This document shows, piece by piece, positions 49,706-58,758 of a DNA stretch of 64,000 bases. A program made the translations under genes and the position numbers. How positions within the stretch are numbered: the stretch's first letter is position 1; each line of letters starts with the position of its first letter. The DNA is from Ostreococcus lucimarinus CCE9901. Its lineage: Eukaryota > Chlorophyta > Mamiellophyceae > Mamiellales > Bathycoccaceae. Below the pieces are notes generated by a model. That model was not told the origin of the DNA. It saw only the letters and a program-made list of their open reading frames with translations, and searched no databases. The stretch is from assembly GCF_000092065.1 (NCBI RefSeq), contig NC_009364.1, positions 186,001 through 250,000 on the forward strand, in the 5' to 3' direction.

Positions 49706-50221
49706 ATGCGCGCGCGACGCCGCTCCGCGACGCTCGCGTGCGTCGCGTCATCACTCGTGTCCGTCGTTCGCGCGCACTCCGCCGCCGAGTGCGCGGCGCT
49801 CGGCTTCGTGTCGTCCGAGTGCTCTGTGGATGCCTGCGATAATTTACGTTCGAAAACAGCGTCCGTCGCGCTCTACGACGAGTGCCGCGCGTGTTGCGCC
49901 GCCTCGAACGACGCCGCGGCGCCCGTGACATACGCTCGAGCGCTCGTTCGCGTGTGCTCGTGAAAACTGGGACGCTTTCCGGAGTTGAAGAAGTTTCAAA
50001 CGGAGAGCTTGCCCGCGTTGCGCCAGACCCGCGACGTGCGGTTCGATTTAGTTCAAGGAATGTCACCGACGCTCACGATGTACGAAGACGCGGCGAGCGA
50101 TAACAACGGCATCGACGTCGACGTCGGTAGCTGGAGTTCGGACGTCATCGTGGAGTATCTCAAATCAAAGTTGACGCCGAGCCCGGACGCGTCGTCGCGG
50201 TCCTCGCGAGACGAGCTTTAA
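49706..50221 (+). CDS. SELENOF: Selenoprotein F (Sep15), UGA read as selenocysteine
   Basis: 171 residues if the TGA at 49961-49963 is read as Sec (U86). Sep15 is an ER thioredoxin-like protein linked to glycoprotein folding. Evidence: signal peptide (RRSATLACVASSLVSVVRAH); the Cys-rich UGGT-binding-like domain (ECAALGFVSSEC, ACDNL, DECRACC); then VCS-U-KLGRFPELKKF, aligning with the CGU-KLGRFP redox site of known Sep15; downstream in-frame sequence keeps family character (RFDLVQGMSPTLTMYED, SDVIVEYLKSKL). A SECIS lies 118 nt after the TAA stop. The C-terminus is RDEL, an ER retention signal that animal Sep15 lacks. An automatic caller would stop at residue 85 and lose the gene. Confidence 0.93.
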
Positions 50222-50633
50222 GACGCCGCATCGCGCGAAACATAGACACACGGACATCGCGCCACGACGATCGGTCGTCGCGCGCCGTTAGATTAGCCCG
50301 CGTACGAGTCTTGGGCTTTGACGTTGACGAATTCGACGACGACCGCGCGGTGACTCGCGCTCGGCGAAACGCTCTCGATTCCGAGCCGCCGAGCGCGACG
50401 ATACGCGGTCGTGCGTCGCGTCGCGTCCTCGTTTTCGACCGTCTCGCGCCTAGCGCCGCACCGTGTAATCACGGCATCACATTCGCTCGGCGAACGCGCT
50501 TCGTCGCGCGTTTTCGCGACGCCCTCGTCTCGCGTCTCGCCGCGACGTTTGCCTCGCGGCGCGAGAGCTCGATCGATCTTCACACTCGCGCTCGCGCCGC
50601 GTCCGCACGCGTCCGATCGTCCGCGCGCGCGCG
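50222..50633 (+). other. 3' UTR of SELENOF and promoter of the J-thioredoxin gene
   Basis: 412 bp between same-strand genes. It contains the SECIS at 50339-50412. The rest is CG-rich with nothing else recognised. Confidence 0.6.
50339..50412 (+). ncRNA. SECIS element (selenocysteine insertion sequence)
   Basis: Stem-loop in the 3' UTR of SELENOF. Helix I: 50339-50347 pairs perfectly with 50404-50412 (9 bp). The non-Watson-Crick quartet is 5' TGAC (50351-50354, in context GTGAC) against 3' CGAT (50399-50402), giving U.U, G.A, A.G, C.C. Helix II: 50355-50366 (TCGCGCTCGGCG) pairs perfectly with 50387-50398 (12 bp). The 20-nt apical region starts with the conserved unpaired AA (50367-50369, AAA). 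All spacings match the canonical eukaryotic SECIS. Confidence 0.92.
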
Positions 50634-52145
50634 ATGACGCGTGCGAAACATCATCCCGCGCGGGCGCGCGGGCGTCGTTCCCCGCTCGCGCGCCTCGTCG
50701 CGCTGATTTCCTTCGCGTTCGTCGTCCGCGCGCGCCTCATCGTGGCGTCGTCGGATGACTACTATAAACTGCTCGGCGTCGATCGCAACGCGGACGAACG
50801 CACGCTGAAGAAGAACTATCGCATTCAGGCGCTGAAGCATCACCCCGATAAGGGCGGATCGCCCGAACACTTCGCGAAGATCTCCGAAGCGTACGAGGCG
50901 CTGACGGATCCGGAGAAGCGACGCGTGTACGACCAGTACGGCGCGGAGGGACTGCGGAACCAGCAAGCCGGCGGGCATCCGGGCGGCGGAGGCGGATTCG
51001 GTGGAGGTGGGTTCGGACATCCGGGAATGCGGTTCGAGTTTAATCAACGCGGCGGCGGGGGAGGTCCGTTCGGCGGGGGCGACCCGTTCGGGGACATTTT
51101 CGGCGACATGTTCGGACGCGGAGGCGGAGGCGGACGCGGAGGGCGAAGACATCCGCATCAGCAGCAGCGTCAGCAGCAACAGCGACCGAAGGAAAATTTA
51201 TTCGATAAAAAGTCACCGGTGACGAGCTTGAGGCAAGGACGGTTTCCGGGGACGGATGCGAAGAATATTTGGTTCATTTCGTTTTACGCCCCGTGGTGCG
51301 GGCACTGTCAGCAGATGAAATCGCAGTTTGAGGAACTCGCGAAGGCGCTCAATGGGTTCGTTCGCGTCGGGGCGGTGAATTGCGAGAAGCAAAAAGGTCT
51401 CTGCGCGATGGAGGGCGTTGATTCGTACCCGACGCTTAAGCTGAAGAAAGCCGGCGTGAGCACGACGTACGATAGCGGCGGACACGGATTTCAACAAATG
51501 TACGACTGGGTGATGAATCAGCTTCCCGTGAGTTTTGCGAACTTGCGAAAGACGGTGCAGTTGGAGAAATTTGTCGCCACGGATTGCACGAAGTGGTCGT
51601 CGAGCGGGAGCGCGTGCGTCATCTTTTTGAACGACAAGCACGAGACGCCGGCTTGGTTTAAAGTCACCGCGTACGCGTTCAGGGACAGGATGCACATGGC
51701 GGAGAGTAGGAGCAACAATCTCGAAATGGGTTTGCATTTCGACGTCGTGAAGCAGCCCGTGCTCATGGTACTTTGCGACGGTGACATGGACAAGACGGTT
51801 GCATACGGTGGCAAGCTCGATCACGACATGAAGAGCGCCGAGGTGGAGAAGTGGCTCGAGTCGTACGCGAAGAGCTACGCGACGGGTTGCGCTCGCGTGA
51901 AAGCGGTGCCGAAACAAGGCCTCAAACTCGACCCTTCGAAGAATTACAGCAAGATGAAAGTGAGCGCGATCAAGGCGCTCATGCAAGTGCACTCGATTCC
52001 GTGCGTCTCATGCTACGAAAAGAGTGATTTCGTCAACGCGATCAACGCGTACATTGAAGAAAAGTTTCCTAAACCGAAATCGAAGAAGAAACGCGGATTC
52101 GGTGCGGAGTACTTGCACTCGTCGTTCGCGCACGACGATTTTTAG
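50634..52145 (+). CDS. ER J-domain/thioredoxin protein with C-terminal SAP-like domain
   Basis: 503 residues. A signal peptide or anchor is at ~17-38 (LARLVALISFAFVVRARLIV). The J domain (~41-105) has HPD in YRIQALKHHPDKGGSPEHFA and DPEKRRVYDQYGAEGLRNQQ, then a Gly/Phe-rich linker and a His/Gln run. A thioredoxin domain follows (WFISFYAPWCGHCQQMKSQF, CGHC at ~222-225; DSYPTLKL). The C-terminus (~435-475) has KMKVSAIKALMQVHSIPCVS-CYEKSDFVNAI, like the SAP-type domain of MANF/ARMET proteins. It resembles ERdj5 in concept: J-BiP recruitment plus disulfide exchange. It ends HDDF rather than HDEL. Adjacent to the redox selenoprotein. Confidence 0.85.
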   Translation: MTRAKHHPARARGRRSPLARLVALISFAFVVRARLIVASSDDYYKLLGVDRNADERTLKKNYRIQALKHHPDKGGSPEHFAKISEAYEALTDPEKRRVYDQYGAEGLRNQQAGGHPGGGGGFGGGGFGHPGMRFEFNQRGGGGGPFGGGDPFGDIFGDMFGRGGGGGRGGRRHPHQQQRQQQQRPKENLFDKKSPVTSLRQGRFPGTDAKNIWFISFYAPWCGHCQQMKSQFEELAKALNGFVRVGAVNCEKQKGLCAMEGVDSYPTLKLKKAGVSTTYDSGGHGFQQMYDWVMNQLPVSFANLRKTVQLEKFVATDCTKWSSSGSACVIFLNDKHETPAWFKVTAYAFRDRMHMAESRSNNLEMGLHFDVVKQPVLMVLCDGDMDKTVAYGGKLDHDMKSAEVEKWLESYAKSYATGCARVKAVPKQGLKLDPSKNYSKMKVSAIKALMQVHSIPCVSCYEKSDFVNAINAYIEEKFPKPKSKKKRGFGAEYLHSSFAHDDF

Positions 52146-52194
52146 ATTAGCTACGCGGTAATATTCTTTTACAACACACGAATTCGTTCGAGTT

Positions 52195-53175
52195 TTAATC
52201 GCCACTTCCCCAGGCGTCGCCGAAGGAGGCGGCTCCGGGCGCGCCGCGATTGTCGAACCCGCCCGGCCCGCCCGGAGGACCGAACTGCTGCGGCGGACGT
52301 GGGGGCACGGGATATCCCATAGCCTTGAGTAAAATGCGTGACATCTCTCCGTACAAATGCCCGCCGCGGTCTAGGAGCTGCAACAGCGACATGATGAAAA
52401 AATGCAACGCCTGCGTGTTTTCGTCGACGAGAAAGGAAATCTTCCCAAACAAGTGCACGACGGACGACAAAGAGTGCATGAGCGCCTGCCAACCCGTCAA
52501 CGGCGGCGCGCCGGGCGGTGGACCACCGGGCCCATACGGTCCCATGGGTGGCTGCCCGTACATCCCGCCGCCGTACATCCCGCCGCCGTGCCCGCCGTAC
52601 ATCCCGCCGCCGTACCCGCCGTACATCCCGCCGCCGTACCCGCCGCCGTACCCGCCGCCGTACATCCCGCCGCCGTACCCGCCGCCGTACATCCCGCCGC
52701 CGTACATCCCGCCGCCGTACCCTCCGTACCCGCCGCCGTACATCGAATTTCCGTACGCGCCTCCCCGATACCCTCCGTACATCGAATTTCCGCCGTACGG
52801 CGCGCCTCCGTACGTCGTCCCCGCGTACCCGCTCGGCGACGCCCCGTGCGACGTCCCTCGATTCGTCGTCTCCCACGCTCGACTCTCCGGCGTCGCCGTC
52901 GTTCCCGTCGGATTATTCACCGTCGCCACGGGCGCTATCGCGCGAACGTCGTCGTCGTCGTCGTCGTCAGTCTCTCCGCGTTCGCCTTCGCCTTCGCCTT
53001 CGCCTTCGCGTCGCGTCGCCCGTTCGCTCGTTCGCGCACCGCTCGGCGTCTGTCCCGCCCCCGGCTTATCCCACGGTTTCACCGCGCTTCCGTCGGCCAC
53101 CGGCGTGGACTTCACCGCCGTCTCGCCCGCGCCCGCCGCCGCGCGCCACGGTTTCGGCGGCGGCGGCGTCGCCAT
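52195..53175 (-). CDS. PEX13: Peroxin-13 (peroxisomal import docking protein)
   Basis: 326 residues from the ATG at 53175. The N-terminus is disordered with KPW motifs (PPPPKPWRAAAG; AVKPWDKPGAG), then an acidic run and ~85 residues of Gly/Tyr/Met repeats (GYGGGMYGGGMYGG type). The conserved C-terminal membrane region is plant PEX13-like: HLFGKISFLVDENTQALHFF, MSLLQLLDRGGHLYGEMSRI, LLKAMGYPVPPRPPQQ. Plant-type PEX13 lacks the SH3 domain of yeast/animal PEX13 and so does this one. The YG-rich region was proposed to form a selective phase for cargo import in peroxisomal pores. The repeat DNA is described separately. Confidence 0.87.
   Translation of the reverse strand: MATPPPPKPWRAAAGAGETAVKSTPVADGSAVKPWDKPGAGQTPSGARTSERATRREGEGEGEGERGETDDDDDDDVRAIAPVATVNNPTGTTATPESRAWETTNRGTSHGASPSGYAGTTYGGAPYGGNSMYGGYRGGAYGNSMYGGGYGGYGGGMYGGGMYGGGYGGGMYGGGYGGGYGGGMYGGYGGGMYGGHGGGMYGGGMYGQPPMGPYGPGGPPPGAPPLTGWQALMHSLSSVVHLFGKISFLVDENTQALHFFIMSLLQLLDRGGHLYGEMSRILLKAMGYPVPPRPPQQFGPPGGPGGFDNRGAPGAASFGDAWGSGD
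52554..52744 (-). repeat. Gly/Tyr/Met-coding tandem repeat of PEX13
   Basis: On the plus strand, repeats of the type TACATCCCGCCGCCG and TACCCGCCG, i.e. GGCGGCATG-TA and GGCGGG-TA on the coding strand. Units of 9-18 bp, partly irregular. Likely length-polymorphic. Confidence 0.85.
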
Positions 53176-53639
53176 GCCGATTCCCCTCGACGATTCGATT
53201 CGTTCGTCGCGTCGCGCCTTCTCGCCGTCGTCGCGCGTTCGATCGCGACGGCGCGCGCGACGATCAACGCGCGCGTCGTCGCGCGTCGTCGCGGCGCGAC
53301 GGAAGCGACGCGAGCCGACGCGAGCGCGCGATTGTGCGGCGAGTCAACGGCGTCGCGATTCCGTCGCCAGATCGCGCCGCGACGACGCGCGCGATGCCCG
53401 CGCGCGCGCGCGGACGCGCGACGACGCGCGCGGAGAACGCGTTCGTCGTCGCGCGCGATCGCGAGATCGGGCTGCGGCGCGCGCGCGACGAACGACGCGA
53501 CGACGACGACGACGACGATAAAGGCGAGCGATTAGCGACGACGCGCGACGTCGAGCGCACGCCGCGACGCGACGACGCGCGCGCGAGGACGCGGAACGCG
53601 AACGACCGCGCGACGACGCGCGCGCGGTGCGAGGGGCGG
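53176..53639. other. Divergent intergenic/5' region of PEX13 and the WD40 gene
   Basis: 464 bp of CG-rich sequence. The WD40 frame is open through part of it (ATG at 53394), so some may be coding. A (GAC)n run at about 53500-53518 is the only repeat. No other signal seen. Confidence 0.45.
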
Positions 53640-55376
53640 ATGCGACGATGGGCCGAGGACGACGCGCTGCGGCGGGTGAGCGGACGGTACTGCCCGTTCG
53701 AGCCGGCGCCGCGAAGCACGATCGCGGTGGCGTACAGCGCGGACGGGAAGACGCTGGCGAGCACGCACGGCGATCACACGGTGAAGCTGATCGAGTGCGC
53801 GACGGGGAGGATGGTGCGGACGCTGGAGGGACACGGAAGGACGCCGTGGGTGGTGCGGTTTCACCCGACGAATTCAGACGTGCTGGCGAGCGGATCGCTG
53901 GATAACACGGTGATCGTGTGGGATCGGGCGAGCGGGGTGATGACGGCGCGGTGGGACTTCGGGAAGAGCATCGCGAGCCTGGCGTTCTTTCCAGGGAGCG
54001 ATATTTTGTGCGTCACGTCGGGGCACAGGCTGTACGCGTGGAAGTATAAAAAGTACAAGTTTAGAGAGCAGGTGAACCCCGATGGGAGCGCGGTGAGCGC
54101 GCAGGACGCGATCAAGGTGCTGCTGCGAACGACGCGGTCGCTGCGCGCGGTGCACTTTCATCCCACGGGGGCGCCGATGATTCTCACGGCGGAGGTTCGC
54201 GACATGGACGCGGACGCGCTCGGTCCGGCGTACACTAAGGATGTGGAAGGGGGTTATGATCAAGAAGCTGGGGTGTATTGCGCGCGCGACGACGTCGTCG
54301 AAACGGCGCGGTCGAGATTAGAGACGGAGCTGGAGCTCGGAACGGCCACGAGCGGCCGCCGACGTAGCCTCAACGCCCAAGGAGACGCGATGTGGCGAGA
54401 CCGAGCGAACGCGCCGGCGAACGTCGAAAACGCGCCCGAGGCGACGCGGAAGTACGTGCACGAAATGTTAGGGTTAGGGAATCGTAGATACGCCACGTAT
54501 TCCATGACGCAGATGATGGGACGGATCACGAGCGCGCCCATGCGAGCCGCGCACGAGGAGCGAAACGACGAGGGCGCCGACGCTCGAGGCGCTCGGCGTT
54601 TGCAGCCAGAAGCGAGAGCGGGAGGGATGCCGCAACAGATGCCGCAACAGACGGCACCGATCGTCGCCGCGGCGAGCGCATCGACGATGGCGTCGCCAGA
54701 CTTGCCGTGTATCGTCAAGCTCAAGCTTTGGGAGTTTGAAACGCAATTGGACGAGGATGGCGAGATTGAACTCAAACCTCTCGAGGAGCTACCGTTCGTG
54801 TTACCACAAACAGTGCTATGTAGCGAGATGGGTGCGCACTTTTCACCGTGCGGACGGTACATCGCGACCTGCCAGGCGTGTAAACCGCCCGTACCGAGGC
54901 AAGATTTACGATTTATTTGCGAGCTGCGAGTGTACTCGCTCGATTCACAAAATTTCGGTCAAGTCCTGAGCGCGAGGGCCATCAAGGCGGCGCAGTGCTT
55001 GACGAGCATCCAGTTCAGTCCAACGAGCGCACACGTACTTTTGGCATACGGCCGTCGACACGCTGCGCTGGAAATTCTCATGCCGCATGGTGATTCGTTT
55101 TCCCAAGTGCACACCATCCTCGAGGTGTTTTGCACTGAGAACATGCGTCTCGTGCGGATCATTCCATCCGTCGAGGACGAAGTCAACGCCGCGTGTTTTC
55201 ACCCGATCCCAGGGCAGGGTATCGCGTATGGCACCAAAGAAGGCCGGCTTCGAGTTTTACTCCACGACAGCTCTCCGAAGAGAGCGGAGAAGAGATTATT
55301 GGCCGATGCCGCGGGCGACGATTCACCGCTCACCGTGTCCCGTCGCGATTCTCACGCCATGGACATCGACGAGTGA
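53640..55376 (+). CDS. AMBRA1-like WD40 protein (putative CUL4 adaptor)
   Basis: 578 residues from the ATG at 53640 (in-frame ATG at 53394 would add 82 Arg/Asp-rich residues). The N-terminal three WD repeats fit AMBRA1: STIAVAYSADGKTLASTHGD followed by HTVKLIECATGRMVRTLEGH, GRTPWVVRFHPTNSDVLASG, SLDNTVIVWDRASGVMTARW, SIASLAFFPGSDILCVTSGH. AMBRA1 has the same ASTHGDH, GHxRTPWxVxFHP and SGxLD signatures. A Met/Gln/Arg-rich linker then leads to a C-terminal propeller half (GAHFSPCGRYIATCQACKPP; SIQFSPTSAHVLLAYGRRHA; EVNAACFHPIPGQGIAYGTK). In animals AMBRA1 is a CUL4-DDB1 receptor and autophagy regulator; here only the WD part is kept. Confidence 0.82.
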   Translation: MRRWAEDDALRRVSGRYCPFEPAPRSTIAVAYSADGKTLASTHGDHTVKLIECATGRMVRTLEGHGRTPWVVRFHPTNSDVLASGSLDNTVIVWDRASGVMTARWDFGKSIASLAFFPGSDILCVTSGHRLYAWKYKKYKFREQVNPDGSAVSAQDAIKVLLRTTRSLRAVHFHPTGAPMILTAEVRDMDADALGPAYTKDVEGGYDQEAGVYCARDDVVETARSRLETELELGTATSGRRRSLNAQGDAMWRDRANAPANVENAPEATRKYVHEMLGLGNRRYATYSMTQMMGRITSAPMRAAHEERNDEGADARGARRLQPEARAGGMPQQMPQQTAPIVAAASASTMASPDLPCIVKLKLWEFETQLDEDGEIELKPLEELPFVLPQTVLCSEMGAHFSPCGRYIATCQACKPPVPRQDLRFICELRVYSLDSQNFGQVLSARAIKAAQCLTSIQFSPTSAHVLLAYGRRHAALEILMPHGDSFSQVHTILEVFCTENMRLVRIIPSVEDEVNAACFHPIPGQGIAYGTKEGRLRVLLHDSSPKRAEKRLLADAAGDDSPLTVSRRDSHAMDIDE

Positions 55377-55605
55377 GCGCGACGGGTACACCGAACCCAT
55401 CCCATAGTTGTATCACACACTGTATCACCCCACCTTGTATTCGAACACGTTTTGTCTAGTCTTCACTTTCATCGCGTTCCCCGAGGCGCTGCTGCCGACG
55501 TCGCGGCGTCGCGTCGTTCCGATATCTGGGCCCAACTCCCGCGAAATCCGCATACACGCGCGCGCGACCGCGTCGATGGTGCCAAAACCCTAAGCATAAA
55601 ATTCC

Positions 55606-56592
55606 ATGTCGATCGACATCGTCACGCGCGCGTCGCCTCGCGCCCGTTCGTCGCGCAAACTGTTTCAGGAAGACGTTGACGGTGGCAACGCCGCGAGCTC
55701 CAACGCCACCACACTCGAACCGAGCGCGCGCATGCGCCAACCGTACGCTTGGCCAGCTTTGTGGATATTTCCCGTCGCCGTGTTGTTTCTCGCGTTGTTG
55801 TTCCGGGGCATTCGATGCGGTCGCCGTGGTCGCCGATGCCAAAGGCTGTGCTTCGGCGACGATTCAGATTCCAATGACGACGACGTCGAGTTGGGCGATC
55901 GACGCGCGAGCGAATCGGGAGAATCCGACGCCGCGATCACACCAATCGTGCCAGACGCGGATGTCCACGAGTTCCTTCGCGTGATGCGACGGGCGGAATC
56001 TCGCAGAGCGCCAGGTCGATGGACGCACGACGCCGCGTTCGATCCGGGGACGTGGCGCCAGTTAGCCGTCGCTCGCGAGCTCGAGCGACAACGACGTTTG
56101 CGCGACAACGACGAAGCGTCGACGCATCGTCAACCGCTCGTTGGTTTACCCGATCGTCTCGTTCGCCGCGCGAGTACATTTGAAGAGCTCAACAAAGCGC
56201 GCGTCGGCCCCGCGTCGAGAACCGCTCTCCGCAGCTTGCCGCGCTGCGTCGTCGGCAGCCCGCGCTGGTTTCAATTCCTCCGAGCGAACGGCCACATCGA
56301 AGTCAAGATCATCGACGGCTCGGTTCGCCACGTCAAGGACTGCGCCGTCGCCGAGTGCGCGATCTGCACCGAAAGTTTCGAAGACGAGGACTTGGCCCTC
56401 GTCCTCAAGTGCGCGCACGCGTTTCACGACGAGTGCTGCACGCATTGGCTTAAAATTCACGCCTCGTGTCCCATATGTCGCGAGGAGGTCACGCGCATGT
56501 CCCTCGTCGACCGTCACGACGTTTTCACGCGTCGGCGCCGGCGGTACGTGCGCGACGACGCCGAGGCCGCGTCGCGCGGCGCGGCGCCGTGA
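55606..56592 (+). CDS. RING-H2 E3 ubiquitin ligase, membrane-anchored
   Basis: 328 residues. One membrane helix near residues 47-68 (WPALWIFPVAVLFLALLFRG) followed by a basic patch. A disordered linker leads to the C-terminal RING-H2: CAICTESFEDEDLALVLKCA, HAFHDECCTHWLKIH, SCPICREEV, giving C-x2-C...C-x-H-x2-H-x2-C...C-x2-C, all eight zinc ligands present. It resembles plant ATL-type ligases in layout but lacks the GLD motif upstream of the RING. Target unknown. Start at 55606; a uATG at 55576 is out of frame. Confidence 0.85.
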   Translation: MSIDIVTRASPRARSSRKLFQEDVDGGNAASSNATTLEPSARMRQPYAWPALWIFPVAVLFLALLFRGIRCGRRGRRCQRLCFGDDSDSNDDDVELGDRRASESGESDAAITPIVPDADVHEFLRVMRRAESRRAPGRWTHDAAFDPGTWRQLAVARELERQRRLRDNDEASTHRQPLVGLPDRLVRRASTFEELNKARVGPASRTALRSLPRCVVGSPRWFQFLRANGHIEVKIIDGSVRHVKDCAVAECAICTESFEDEDLALVLKCAHAFHDECCTHWLKIHASCPICREEVTRMSLVDRHDVFTRRRRRYVRDDAEAASRGAAP

Positions 56593-56793
56593 GCGGGACG
56601 CTCGCGAACAGACGCCGAGGCACTCGACGTCGCCGCACACGGCCGCGCGCGGTCGACGCCTCGCGCGCGCGCGCGAAACGAAAGATCGAACCAATCGACG
56701 ACGTTGTGATACGAACGTGCGCGCGCAAACCGAGCGAACGACGCGAAAACGGCGCGCAAACGTTCACGCGGTTGAAATTACGAATCGGTTTGA

Positions 56794-58436
56794 ATGAGTT
56801 CTCCCGCGCGTAAACGCGGCGCTGAGAACGCGTCGCCGGGCCTGTGCACGCCCACGGATGCGTCGCCGGAGACGTCGATCGCGACGCCGCACTACGGCGA
56901 GCGGGAGAGCGGTAATAAACGAGGACGGGTGAAGAAGGATGATGAGACGGGGGCGAGCGGACGAGAGTCGAGCGGACGAGAGTCGAGCGGCGAACGGGCG
57001 TCTCGATCGTCCGTGCGTCAGGTAGCGGTGAAGATGCATCTGGACGCGACCCGAACGCGAATGCGAGAGCTGTGCGCGGATTTGGCGGCTAATTACGAAC
57101 GGGCGAGGCGCGCGAGGTAGGGATTCCGGACGATTGCGCTCGAATCGCGTCGGGTCGGACGCTCGGCGCGAACGGCGATGACGCGCTCGGACGATCGCGC
57201 GCGAGAAAGACACTGACGCGTTGGATGTATTGATCATTACAGTGCCCACGCCGCTCGCGAAGAGGCGAGATTGGCCGCGGAAGATATTTTAGACGAGCTC
57301 GAGGAAGTGGAACGGTACGTTTGAACGCACGAAAGACCCGAACCGTTTGAACGGGCACTGACTTCGTTCTTTTTCGCGTCCTTTGCAGGCGACTTCGTGC
57401 GATCGGTGACGACGAACCCGCGGTGGCGGCGATGTTGACGTACTTGTCGTTCGTGCGACGAAAGTCGCGAACGATGGTGACGTTGAACGACATCAACGAG
57501 GACACCCTGCAACTCATTTTGCGGCGAATCGAAGCGCCGTCGCCGAAAGAGTTACTCGCGCTTTCGCTCGTCAACAAACGGTTTCGCGCGGCGATCCGAA
57601 GCCCTACTGTGTGGCATACGCTCGATCTCAGCCGACATGCGGCGACGATGACGAACAAAGTGTTGTACGGGATAGTCAAGGACGACAACGCGTTCGCGTC
57701 CATCGAAGTGCTGAACTTGAGCGGGTGTTCGCAACTCACGGATCTTTCAGTGTTGAAGGTGTTGAACAAGTGCCATCACACCATTCGAGAGATCGATTTG
57801 AGTGGATGCGAACTCTTGACGCTCGAAACCGCGGAGTACATCGGCTTCCACTGCCACGAGCTCGAGCGACTCGACCTCACGGGCTGCAAGCGCGTGCCGA
57901 CGACGTTTTTGTTTCAGAACCTTCCCATCATGCAGTTGAACCTCAAAGACTTGCGCGTCAAAGGGACGAAGCATCTCAACGGGCGCGTTGACGAAGTCGA
58001 CTTTGAAGATCTCGTGGACGCCATCGCGAAATACGTTCGTTGGCTTCAATCGTTCGATGGGACAGTCTTTGACAAGGGTGACGTCCGAGACGTGATGGAG
58101 CTCGTCCACGTGTGCGAGGAGCACCTCGAGTTTTGGCGAAGTGGGAATGCGGTCGCGATCTGTGATCACGCGAGTGAATTACAAAACAATGATCCAACGA
58201 GCACGCCCATGTGTACCATCTTTCCGGAGTGCGGTCACGTCATGTGCGTCGAGTGCTCGGCCGTGGAGCGCCGAAACATGATGCGCGAGGGCGGACGTTA
58301 CGTCTACCCGTGCTCACATTGCGCGCACCCAGTGCGTTTCATGCCCGCGCCGGGCGGATTTGAAATTGTCGTTCACTCGCCCGAAGACTTCAAAAAGCTG
58401 CTCGCCGAACGGCGACGTTTGGGTGGTCCGCCTTGA
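56794..58436 (+). CDS. F-box/LRR protein with C-terminal zinc-finger-like domain, three exons
   Basis: Exons 56794-57116, 57243-57314 and 57389-58436, 480 residues. Introns of 126 and 74 nt, branch ACTGAC at 57212 and 57357, acceptors CAG 25-26 nt later. The joins make a continuous helix (ARSAHAAREEARLAAEDILD, then ELEEVERRLRAIGDDEPAVA). F-box at ~162-205 (INEDTLQLILRRIEAPSPKE then LLALSLVNKRFRAAI), LRRs at ~225-315 (IEVLNLSGCSQLTDLSVLKV; IREIDLSGCELLTLETAEYI; LERLDLTGCKRV). The end has a Cys/His set (ICDH, MCTIFPECGHVMCVECSAVE, YPCSHC) like a degenerate RING. F-box proteins are SCF substrate receptors; the zinc part is unusual in one. Confidence 0.85.
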
Positions 58437-58758
58437 ACGAGGAGTAGTCCTAGCAAACGCCGACGCCGCGAGCGCGTTTTAGTTCTCTACTAGTGCTTTG
58501 CTACTGCTGTACCAATTTTGTAACGCAATGCGTAGATGTATTACGATTCGTACCGTTGTGATCGCGGAGTTACAGGCGAGAGACGAGGCACATTCTTCGG
58601 TGATGTCACGAAAACTTCGTATTACAGGTGAAATGCCGCCGCCCCGCTGCGGGGCGCCGCGTCGCCGAGAGCTTTATCGACGGACTAGAAAGAAGTGGGT
58701 TGAGCTTTCGCCAGGATACAAACCTGAGCGTATAGATCACGCTTATGAGAAAGCGCGC
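58437..58758. other. 3' intergenic region between the F-box gene and aldolase
   Basis: About 320 bp, less GC-rich than elsewhere. It holds a TGTAA (58519) and a hairpin around GCCGCCGCCCCGCTGCGGGGCGCC (58634-58660). An ORF at 58498-58878 has no family character. No RNA gene recognised. Confidence 0.5.
58519..58523 (+). terminator. TGTAA poly(A)-signal candidate after the F-box gene
   Basis: 83 nt after the stop codon. Confidence 0.45.

Noticed and set aside
49706-49963. Sep15 as a pseudogene or truncated 85-residue ORF
   Set aside because: Frame and homology continue past TGA, and a SECIS follows; UGA-selenocysteine explains it better.
52554-52744. CRISPR-like or satellite array
   Set aside because: Short irregular codon repeats inside the PEX13 coding region, no unique spacers.
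58634-58660. Structured RNA gene at the GC hairpin
   Set aside because: A single short hairpin in a 3' UTR; no tRNA or snRNA motif fits.
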